From the NCBI GenBank assembly GCA_903918705.1, contig CAIXFP010000188.1, positions 1 to 5,123 of the forward strand: DNA of 5,123 nt, in the 5' to 3' direction. Positions 1 to 5,123 of this stretch are shown piece after piece. This DNA comes from an uncultured Pseudomonadota bacterium. Its GTDB lineage: Bacteria > Pseudomonadota > Gammaproteobacteria > Burkholderiales > Thiobacillaceae. Numbering within the stretch: the first letter of the stretch is position 1; each line of letters opens with the position of its first letter. The position numbers and the translations under genes were made by a program. The notes beneath the pieces were generated by a model, which saw nothing but the letters and a program-made list of their open reading frames with translations, ran no database searches and was not told where the DNA came from.

Positions 1-1662
1 CACGTAGAGCTTGTCGCCGCCGGCAAATTCCAGCGTGAGAAACTCCTCGCTGCCGTCTCCCAGGTCCATGCCGGTGAGCCCCAGGTAGCGGCCGATGCCG
101 TGCTGTGCGTGGACCACCGGGTCGCCGATCTTGAGTTCGGAAAGATCCTTGAGCAGGCCTTCCGCCGTGCTGGCGCGCTTGCCCTCGCGGGCACGGCGGG
201 TGATGGGGCTGCGGGCGTACAGCTCGGTCTCGGTGAGGACGGCGAACTTGTGACCCAGGTCGATGAAGCCGGTGGCCAGCGGGCCGGTGGTGAGGGTGAA
301 ACGCCCAGACTCCCCCCTTTGCAAAAGGGGGGTGGGGGGGGATTTCACCGCGGGTTGCGCTACAGCGACCGTTGCTAAATCTGATGAAGCCCCTACCCTT
401 CGGTACCCCCTGCCCCCCTTTGATAAAGGGGGGTTCTCCGCGCTCTCCGCCATCCACCCCTCGCCCAATTCCGGCTTCAGCCCGTATTCCGCCAAGGCAT
501 TGGCCAGGGTCTCGCGCCGGCCCAGGCTCTCGGCCACCAGCAGGGTGGCGCCGGGGAAGGCGTCGAGATGGGCCTTGAGGCGGTAATAGGGGTTCTCCGC
601 CTTGCGGTCGACTTCCACGGCGGGGGCGGCCTGGAAGCTCCCCTCTCCCGCGGGAGAAGGGGACAGAATTTCCACCCGCGCATACCCCTTCAGCGCCCCA
701 AGGAACCGGTCTGGCGGCAAAAACAGGGCCTCCGGCGCCAGCAACGGCCGGTTCTTGTCCCCCAGCATCAGGCGGTGGCGGCTCTGGGTGTCGCGCCAGA
801 AACCCTCCACCGCTTCCTGGATGTCGCCGTGCAGCACCAGGGCGGTGGCGGCGTCAAGGTAATCGAACAGGGTGGCGGTGGCGTCGAAGAACAGGGGCAG
901 GTAGTACTCGATGCCGCCGGGGGCCAGCTTGTGGGATACGTCCTTGTAGGTCTGGCTTTTCGACGGGTCGCCCTCGAACTGGTCACGGAAGTTCTGCCGG
1001 AAACGGGTGACGCCGGCTTCGTCCAGGGGCACTTCCCGCGCCGGCAGCAAGTGGATTTCCGCCACCTTGTAGAGGGTACGCTGGGTGTCCGGGTCGAAGG
1101 TGCGGAGGCTCTCGATCTCGTCGTCGAACAGGTCGATGCGGTAGGGCAGGGCCGTGCCCATGGGGAACAGGTCGATGATGCCGCCGCGCACCGCGAATTC
1201 GCCGGGGATAAGCACTTGCTGCACGGCACTGTAACCGGCGGCGGTCAAGCGTTGCCGCAGGCGGTCGGCGTCGAGCTTGTCCTTTTCCTTGAGCAGGAAG
1301 GCGTGGGCGTTCAGGTATTCCGGCGGGCACAGGCGCTGCATGGCGGTGGCGGCCGGCGTTACCAGCACATCCACCTTGCCGCTGGACGCCAGCCAAAGGG
1401 CGGAAAGTCGGTCGGACACCAGATCCGGATGCGGAGAGAGGGGGTCGTAGGGCAGGGTTTCCCAGTCCGGGAACTGGCTGACGCGGAGGGCAGGATCGAA
1501 CCAGGCAATTTCCTCCGCGAGGCGGCTCGCCTCCTGGGCGGTCTGGGTGAGCAGCAGGATGCGTTGCCGGGCCGCCAGGCCGGCGAGGATCAGGCTGTCG
1601 GCGGAACCGGGAGGGCGGGGGAGTTTCAGGCGTTGGCCGGGCGGGGGAAGCTGGAGAGTCAC
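1..1662 (-). CDS. mfd: Transcription-repair coupling factor Mfd, N-terminal part (cut by window edge)
   Basis: Mfd is a cytoplasmic DNA translocase that removes RNA polymerase stalled at lesions and recruits UvrA for nucleotide excision repair. The 554 visible codons cover the degenerate UvrB-like module (DWETLPYDPLSPH at residues 66-78, GEFAVRGGIIDLFP at 154-167, GIEYYLPLFF at 250-259), the variable domain D3 (GRRET at 381-385) and the start of the CarD-like RNA-polymerase-interacting domain (GDPVVHAQHGIGRYLG from about 513). The ATPase/translocase and UvrA-inhibiting C-terminus, roughly the second half of a protein of about 1150 residues, is off the left edge. The GTG at 1662 is the only ATG/GTG/TTG codon between the in-frame stop at 1719-1717 and the conserved N-terminus PPPGQRLKLPRPPGSAD, so this start is well supported although no clear Shine-Dalgarno is visible. 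Two palindromic repeats lie in frame: residues about 334-342 (SPSPAGEGS) and about 410-453. The conserved sequence resumes in the same frame at R454 (RFTLTTGPLATGFIDLG), so the gene looks intact rather than frameshifted. Confidence 0.95.
   Translation of the reverse strand, partial: MTLQLPPPGQRLKLPRPPGSADSLILAGLAARQRILLLTQTAQEASRLAEEIAWFDPALRVSQFPDWETLPYDPLSPHPDLVSDRLSALWLASSGKVDVLVTPAATAMQRLCPPEYLNAHAFLLKEKDKLDADRLRQRLTAAGYSAVQQVLIPGEFAVRGGIIDLFPMGTALPYRIDLFDDEIESLRTFDPDTQRTLYKVAEIHLLPAREVPLDEAGVTRFRQNFRDQFEGDPSKSQTYKDVSHKLAPGGIEYYLPLFFDATATLFDYLDAATALVLHGDIQEAVEGFWRDTQSRHRLMLGDKNRPLLAPEALFLPPDRFLGALKGYARVEILSPSPAGEGSFQAAPAVEVDRKAENPYYRLKAHLDAFPGATLLVAESLGRRETLANALAEYGLKPELGEGWMAESAENPPLSKGGRGYRRVGASSDLATVAVAQPAVKSPPTPLLQRGESGRFTLTTGPLATGFIDLGHKFAVLTETELYARSPITRRAREGKRASTAEGLLKDLSELKIGDPVVHAQHGIGRYLGLTGMDLGDGSEEFLTLEFAGGDKLYV
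312..433. repeat. MITE-like palindromic element inserted in frame in mfd
   Basis: Two perfect 21-bp hairpins, at 312-332 and 413-433, each have nine-base arms CCCCCCTTT and AAAGGGGGG around a 3-nt loop (GCA or GAT). They face each other across an 80-bp core. The inner flanks also mirror one another: TGGGGGGG after the left hairpin and TACCCCCTG before the right one, so the terminal inverted repeats are about 30 bp. On the mfd strand the element has no stop and encodes residues such as NPPLSKGGRGYRR and KSPPTPLLQRGESG. E. coli Mfd, as remembered, has nothing comparable between the GRRET helix region of D3 and the segment matching RFTLTTGPLATGF. No transposase is encoded, so mobilisation would have to be in trans. 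Exact borders and any target-site duplication cannot be fixed from one copy. Similar G/C-capped palindromes are familiar as dispersed repeats in bacterial genomes; the family here is not named. Confidence 0.8.
640..662. repeat. Short GC palindrome in mfd coding sequence
   Basis: On the plus strand the arms CCCCTCTCCCG (640-650) and CGGGAGAAGGGG (651-662) form a nearly perfect palindrome with one extra base. It is read in the mfd frame as SPSPAGEGS, about residues 334-342. This is just after the end of the UvrB-like module (KGYARVEIL) and before D3, a linker that differs between Mfd proteins. The sequence resembles dispersed CCCTCTCCC-type palindromes found in many proteobacterial genomes. Whether it is a repeat copy or a chance palindrome needs genome-wide counting. 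Confidence 0.5.
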
Positions 1663-1693
1663 AGACAGGGGGCGGGGTGAAGCGGGGGCGGGG

Positions 1694-1702
1694 ATTATCC
1701 CA
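1694..1702 (-). promoter_or_regulatory. Possible extended -10 promoter for mfd
   Basis: In the 54-bp gap between the cyclase stop and the mfd start, the minus strand reads TGG-GATAAT, which fits the extended -10 pattern TGn-TATAAT with one mismatch. Transcription would begin near 1687 and leave a leader of about 25 nt before the GTG at 1662. No good -35 hexamer is visible 16-18 bp upstream, as is usual for extended -10 promoters. If real, mfd is at least partly independent of the upstream cyclase gene. Confidence 0.3.
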
Positions 1703-1716
1703 AAACTCCCGCTCCC

Positions 1717-2901
1717 TCAGCGATTCAGTTCGGCCTCGGTCCAGCGGTTGCCGCCCGCCCGCTTGCTCTGATACATGGCTCGATCAGCGGCGACCAATAG
1801 TGCCTCGGTGCTGGTGCCATGGATCGGGTAGACCGCCACGCCGACGCTGGCGCGAACGCCGCAACCGTGTTCAGGCCCGCAAGCCATGTCGGCGATGCCG
1901 TGGACGATCCGGTCGCATAAGTTCCCAATGGCCAGACTGCCATGCAGATTCGGGCAGATCAGGGCGAATTCGTCGCCGCCCAGGCGCGCCACCGTGTCGC
2001 TTTCCCGTGCCAGTTGCAGCAGGGTTTCGGCCAGTTGGCGCAGCAACTGGTCTCCCGCGGCGTGGCCGCGACTGTCGTTGATGGGTTTGAAACCGTCCAG
2101 ATCCAGGATGAGCACGGCCAGGGTCTGGCCTTGCCGCGTCACGGATTCAAGCGTGGAATCCAGCGCTTCGCGCAACGCCGCCCGGTTGTAGAGTCCGGTG
2201 AGGCAGTCGCGTTGCGCCAACTCACGCCAGCGGTGGCCATCGTTGGCCACATGGTGGTACTGCTTCACCAGCCCGAGGACGATGACCAGGAAGTTGATCA
2301 TCGCCAGCAAAAAGGCTCCGGTTTGAACCGTGCGCAATGTCCGGATGCGTTTTACCGAGTGCTGTTCCAGCGCCGTGGTGAGCAGATTCATGTTCGCCAG
2401 AATTGCGTGGTTGTTGGCGACCATGTAGTTCATGGCCCAGAGCAGTTCGTCATGGTTGGCCGTGGCAGACTCGAACACGCTGTCCAGGCGTGCCGCCACG
2501 GGCGCAATCAAGTGCAGCGCCGCCTCCAGGGGCTTGCGCCCAGCTCCCGGTTCCACACGGCCCAGCACGGCCGGGTTGCCATCGCCGCCGGTGGTGACGC
2601 CACCCTGATCGAAGGCGCGCAGCGTGGTCGCGAATATCTGGAATGCATGGGTCAATTCCGTGTGGGCGACCTGGCGTGCGCCATCATCCGGCGCAAAGTT
2701 GATCAGCAGGAGCGTCTTCGTGATCTGTTGCGACAACATGCGTTGACGCCCCGCGAGGTTGATCGCCACCGCATCACTCGCCACTTGTTCGGCGATCCAC
2801 AGGTTGATCAAAAGGACGCTCAGGTCCAGCACCACGAACAGCGTGATTGCGATGGCCAGGCGACGCGGTGAACCTATGAGGAAGTTGACGGGTATCGGCA
2901 T
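1717..2901 (-). CDS. Membrane diguanylate cyclase with PilJ-like sensor region and GGDEF domain
   Basis: The predicted 394-residue protein makes cyclic di-GMP from two GTP. An N-terminal membrane helix (about 14-36) is followed by AINLAGRQRMLSQQITKTLL (46-65), the hallmark opening of PilJ/NarX-type four-helix periplasmic sensor domains. A second helix lies at about 194-213. The cytoplasmic GGDEF domain starts at about DCLTGLYNR (232-240), includes LILDLDGFKPIND (264-276), and has an intact GGDEF signature at 308-312. RESD at 299-302 lies exactly five residues before it and matches the RxxD inhibitory site, so product feedback is expected. There is no EAL domain. The ATG at 2901 was chosen because it sits just before the first membrane helix. 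The open frame continues upstream to 3261, but that stretch is not membrane-sensor-like and runs antisense into the divergent lyase gene. No clear Shine-Dalgarno is seen. The ligand of the sensor region is unknown; the NarX-like motif alone does not establish nitrate sensing. Confidence 0.92.
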   Translation of the reverse strand: MPIPVNFLIGSPRRLAIAITLFVVLDLSVLLINLWIAEQVASDAVAINLAGRQRMLSQQITKTLLLINFAPDDGARQVAHTELTHAFQIFATTLRAFDQGGVTTGGDGNPAVLGRVEPGAGRKPLEAALHLIAPVAARLDSVFESATANHDELLWAMNYMVANNHAILANMNLLTTALEQHSVKRIRTLRTVQTGAFLLAMINFLVIVLGLVKQYHHVANDGHRWRELAQRDCLTGLYNRAALREALDSTLESVTRQGQTLAVLILDLDGFKPINDSRGHAAGDQLLRQLAETLLQLARESDTVARLGGDEFALICPNLHGSLAIGNLCDRIVHGIADMACGPEHGCGVRASVGVAVYPIHGTSTEALLVAADRAMYQSKRAGGNRWTEAELNR

Positions 2902-3025
2902 TGCCGGGCAAGGGACCGTGCGGGCGAAGCCCTCATTTTGTACAGGGACACCGACAGGGGCAATAACTATGTGTCGATGACGGGCAGGCCTTGCACCTTT
3001 ATATGAAACCCGTACCTTACTCCCC
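2902..3025. promoter_or_regulatory. Divergent intergenic region between cyclase and C-S lyase genes
   Basis: Promoters for both divergent genes are expected in these 124 bp, but none is strong by eye. Plus strand: TTGCAC (2991-2996) is a good -35-like hexamer, but the matching -10 position, TACCTT at 3013-3018, is poor and would leave almost no leader before the ATG at 3026. Minus strand: TTGCCC (2963-2958) and TACAAA (2942-2937) are 15 bp apart, a weak pair for the cyclase gene. A small GGGC-GAA-GCCC hairpin lies at 2922-2932. No obvious operator palindrome was found. Confidence 0.3.
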
Positions 3026-3029
3026 ATGA
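3003..3029 (+). other. Possible 8-codon leader ORF overlapping the lyase start
   Basis: An ATG at 3003 opens a tiny frame encoding MKPVPYSP. Its TGA stop (3027-3029) overlaps the lyase ATG (3026-3028) as ATGA, the usual arrangement for translational coupling. The lyase start itself has no purine-rich Shine-Dalgarno in the preceding bases, so coupling would make sense. The mini-ORF also lacks a convincing ribosome binding site, and it could easily be chance. Confidence 0.2.
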
Positions 3030-4261
3030 CTGCCGATCTGAACGCCACAACATCCATTCCTGACCGCACCGGTATCGACGACACATTTCTGGCCGGCTTC
3101 GACCGACCCCTCTCGCGCGAGGGGACCGGGGCCTTGAAATGGGACGGGCGCGGTGGGGTGTTCGCCACGAATGACGTCCTGCCCGTCTGGGTGGCGGACA
3201 TGGATTTTGCCGTGCCGGAGGCGGTGAGCGCCGCCCTGATGGCGCGAGCCGCCCATCCCATCTATGGCTACAGCCTGATGCCGGAGGCGGTCTATGAAAC
3301 CCTGATCGGCTGGCTGTGGGATCGCCACCAGTGGCGGGTCGAGCGCGACTGGATACTGCCGGCCCCCGGTGTGGTGCCCTCGTTGCATGCCGCCGTGCTG
3401 GCCTATACCCAGGCGGGGGAGGGAGTCATCGCGCAGCCGCCGGTTTATTTCCCGTTTTTTTCCGCCATTACCGGCAACGCTCGCCGCCTGGTGGAGAACC
3501 CGCTGCTGGAGGAGGGCGGCCGCTACCGGATCGACTTCGAACACCTGGAACGCTGCGCCGCCGACGCCCGGCTCCTGCTGCTTTGCAGCCCCCACAATCC
3601 GGTGGGCCGGGTCTGGACGGAAGACGAACTGCGCGAGGTGCTGCGCATCGCCCGCAAGCACGGGTTGGTGGTGCTGTCCGATGAAATTCACCACGACCTG
3701 GTTTATCCCGGCGTCCGCCATCGGCCTCTGGCCACTCTGGCGGAGGAGGGCGACCGCATCATCACCGCCGTGGCGCCCAGCAAGACCTTCAACATCCCGG
3801 GTCTGGGCCTGTCCGCTCTGGTAGTTAGGGATGCCGGTCTGCGCGAGCCACTGCGGCAGGCTTATGCCCACCTGCATTTCGGCGGCGCCAATCCGTTCAG
3901 CACCACCGCCTTCGCCGCCGCCTACCAGCATGGAGCCGCCTGGCTGGATTCCCTCATGGTCTATCTGGCGGAAACCCGGGACGAAGTCGTTCGGACTTTC
4001 GCCCGCGAAGCACCGTCCATCCGCGTGGTGGACGCGGAAGGCACCTACCTCTTGTGGCTGGATTGCCGGGAGTGGTGCCGAGTGCGGCATCTGGATGACG
4101 AGGCGCTGAAGCGCTTCTTCGTCCGCGAAGCGCGGGTGGGCATGAGCCCCGGCATCCTGTTCGGCCGTGGCGGAGCAGGCTACATGCGGCTGAATATCGG
4201 GGCACCCAGGACGGTGATCCGCGAGGTGGTGCGACGGATGGTGATCGCCCTGGCTGGCTGA
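3026..4261 (+). CDS. patB: MalY/PatB-family PLP-dependent C-S lyase (putative cystathionine beta-lyase / aminotransferase)
   Basis: This 411-residue fold-type I PLP enzyme belongs to the MalY/PatB family (COG1168 type). The family cleaves cystathionine or related cysteine S-conjugates to a thiol, pyruvate and ammonia in the cytoplasm, linking to methionine biosynthesis or sulfur scavenging. Family marks occur in order: FDRPLSREGTGALKWD near the N-terminus (homologues have the FD...R.GT..KWD pattern), LPVWVADMDF, PGVVPSLHAAV in the cofactor region, SPHNPVGRVW with N191, SDEIHHDLVYPG with D219, and PSKTFNIPGL with the Schiff-base lysine K253. YMRLNIGAPR near the C-terminus carries R388, the expected substrate carboxylate-binding arginine. 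Length is normal for the family and no residue block is missing. It is transcribed divergently from the cyclase and stands alone, with no methionine gene beside it. The ATG at 3026 is the only sensible start, though no Shine-Dalgarno is evident. The true substrate (cystathionine, cysteine or another conjugate) cannot be read from sequence, so the gene symbol denotes family only. Confidence 0.9.
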   Translation: MTADLNATTSIPDRTGIDDTFLAGFDRPLSREGTGALKWDGRGGVFATNDVLPVWVADMDFAVPEAVSAALMARAAHPIYGYSLMPEAVYETLIGWLWDRHQWRVERDWILPAPGVVPSLHAAVLAYTQAGEGVIAQPPVYFPFFSAITGNARRLVENPLLEEGGRYRIDFEHLERCAADARLLLLCSPHNPVGRVWTEDELREVLRIARKHGLVVLSDEIHHDLVYPGVRHRPLATLAEEGDRIITAVAPSKTFNIPGLGLSALVVRDAGLREPLRQAYAHLHFGGANPFSTTAFAAAYQHGAAWLDSLMVYLAETRDEVVRTFAREAPSIRVVDAEGTYLLWLDCREWCRVRHLDDEALKRFFVREARVGMSPGILFGRGGAGYMRLNIGAPRTVIREVVRRMVIALAG

Positions 4262-4326
4262 GGAGCCACATCGCGCCGCAAGCGGACGTTTCCCTGATCC
4301 GCGATCAGCGCGCCCAGGCGTACCAG

Positions 4327-4353
4327 AAAAAACGGGCCCCGAAGGGCCCGTTT
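4327..4353 (-). terminator. Rho-independent terminator for the cytochrome b gene
   Basis: Read on the minus strand, a 10-bp perfect stem (arms AAACGGGCCC and GGGCCCGTTT) closes on a TTCG tetraloop and runs into six T residues. It begins 22 bp beyond the TAA of the cytochrome b gene at 4376. On the plus strand the same stem is followed only by TTTCC, so it may also slow transcription leaving the lyase gene, but it is better formed for the minus strand. It lies between two convergent genes. Confidence 0.88.
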
Positions 4354-4375
4354 CCATGGCTGCCCGCGAGCCAGG

Positions 4376-5123
4376 TTACGACATGGTGCTGTAGCCGATC
4401 AACACCAGGGTCAGGAGCATGAAGCCGGCCAGGATCAGCAGCGCCGAGATGATGGTGGCGAAGCTTTCCACCGTCCGGGTCGGACGCTTCATCAGGTATT
4501 TCTCCAGTTCGCCGTTGGCCACCAGGCGGTTGTATTCCTCGGTGTGCTCGTACTTGAATTCCTCCAGGGGTACGGCACCGGTGAAGATGGTGGTGCTCAA
4601 GGGGAATTTCTCCGGCCGGAAGTGGACGTTGAAGAAGTGCACCGAGAACAGGAATACGGTGGCCAGCAGGGCTTCATCGGCATGGACGATGGTGGCGAGG
4701 TTGAACACCCAGCCCGGCAGGATGGCCGAGGTGAAAGTGGGGTTGAACATCATCACGCCGGACAGGCCGATCACCGTGGCACCCCAGAATGGCGCCCAGT
4801 AGTCGAATTTCTGCCAGTAGGTCCAGCGCTCGAACTTGGGCCGCGTGGTCTTGCCCATGAACCAGCGGAACATGCGGCCGATGTCGTGGAGGTCCTGCCA
4901 GTTGGGGATCAGCGAGGTGGGGCCGAACCAGCGGAAGGTGGCGCGGGTCACCCAGATGTTGCGCAGGGCGAAGCCGAGATGGGTGAGGAATACCGTGACC
5001 CAGATGACGGCCGCCGTGCGGTGGATGATGCCTTCCACCTTGGGCCCGCCGATCAGTGTCACGACGGCCTTGGCCCAGTCGGTGTGGGAGAACAGCAGGG
5101 TGGTGCCGGTGATGACCAGACCC
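4376..5123 (-). CDS. Membrane b-type cytochrome subunit (formate dehydrogenase gamma/FdnI-like), 3' part
   Basis: The visible 248 codons run from the window edge to the TAA at 4378-4376; the frame is open at the edge, starting GLVITGTTLLFSH, so the true start lies outside. An in-frame GTG at 5062 is probably internal, because hydrophobic coding sequence continues upstream of it. Numbered from the edge, membrane helices lie at about 1-12 (cut), 34-52, 112-126, 142-165 and 222-244. Histidines able to bind heme b include H34 and H48 in one helix and H147 and H162 in another, the pattern of diheme cytochrome b subunits that pass electrons between the quinone pool and a periplasmic or multiheme partner. 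The segment HFRPEKFP followed by an IFTGAVPLEEFK-like stretch matches remembered cytochrome b subunits annotated with formate dehydrogenase or with multiheme c cytochromes. The partner is not in the window; it would be expected upstream, beyond the right edge. A strong terminator follows, so this is the last gene of its transcript. Confidence 0.82.
   Translation of the reverse strand, partial: GLVITGTTLLFSHTDWAKAVVTLIGGPKVEGIIHRTAAVIWVTVFLTHLGFALRNIWVTRATFRWFGPTSLIPNWQDLHDIGRMFRWFMGKTTRPKFERWTYWQKFDYWAPFWGATVIGLSGVMMFNPTFTSAILPGWVFNLATIVHADEALLATVFLFSVHFFNVHFRPEKFPLSTTIFTGAVPLEEFKYEHTEEYNRLVANGELEKYLMKRPTRTVESFATIISALLILAGFMLLTLVLIGYSTMS

Noticed and set aside
301..445. Apparent frameshift in mfd across the C/G homopolymers
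   Set aside because: An initial reading with one C too many suggested a frame change. Position-by-position counting shows codons stay at positions divisible by 3 on both sides, so the frame is continuous.
568..1680. 370-codon plus-strand open frame opposite mfd
   Set aside because: Antisense shadow: the mfd strand carries clear conserved Mfd motifs over the same bases, while this frame has none.
1942..2871. 309-codon plus-strand open frame opposite the cyclase gene
   Set aside because: Antisense shadow of the GGDEF gene, with no recognisable domain.
3107..3124. GC palindrome CCCCTCTCGC/GCGAGGGG in the lyase gene, resembling the repeat at 640-662
   Set aside because: The encoded FDRPLSREGTGALKWD aligns without any length change to the conserved N-terminal motif of MalY/PatB proteins, so no insertion is needed. 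It is probably a chance palindrome.
2902..3261. Upstream extension of the cyclase frame, giving a 514-residue protein
   Set aside because: The extra 120 residues would be antisense to the start of the lyase gene and precede the membrane helix with a non-signal, Arg-rich stretch. The ATG at 2901 fits sensor topology better.
4294..4308. Small hairpin CTGATC-CGC-GATCAG downstream of the lyase gene
   Set aside because: The stem is only six base pairs and no T tract follows, so it is not supported as a terminator.
3017..4357. 446-codon open frame on the minus strand opposite the C-S lyase gene
   Set aside because: It is an antisense shadow of a well-supported gene in GC-rich DNA. Its translation is low-complexity His/Gly/Gln/Arg-rich, shows no recognisable domain, and would run through the terminator hairpin.

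Overview
The window is GC-rich, densely coding chromosomal DNA from a proteobacterium. The Mfd protein resembles betaproteobacterial sequences, and a PilJ-type sensor joined to GGDEF and a formate-dehydrogenase-type cytochrome b would suit a respiratory, possibly Rhodocyclales/Nitrosomonadales-like organism. That placement is inference from remembered protein families, not a database result.

Layout. Bases 1-1662 (minus strand) hold the N-terminal 554 codons of mfd, the transcription-repair coupling factor; the rest lies beyond the left edge. Just upstream on the same strand, 1717-2901 encodes a membrane diguanylate cyclase with a PilJ-like sensor region. A 124-bp divergent intergenic region (2902-3025) separates it from a plus-strand gene (3026-4261) for a MalY/PatB-type PLP-dependent C-S lyase. 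A strong hairpin terminator (4327-4353), oriented for the minus strand, lies between this gene and the convergent 3' part of a membrane cytochrome b gene (4376-5123), whose start lies beyond the right edge.

The most notable structure is inside mfd. A roughly 122-bp MITE-like element (312-433) ends in two perfect hairpins with CCCCCCTTT/AAAGGGGGG arms. It keeps the mfd frame open and adds about 43 residues that homologues appear to lack. A second, short GC palindrome (640-662) sits in frame at another variable linker of the same gene. Both look like palindromic repeats tolerated at poorly conserved inter-domain positions.

The four genes do not form one pathway. The cyclase and mfd are co-directional, with a 54-bp gap that contains a possible mfd promoter. 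The lyase and the cytochrome b are separate transcription units. I see no previously undescribed multi-gene system here. The unusual content is the repeat-bearing mfd, its G tract, and a tiny ORF overlapping the lyase start codon.
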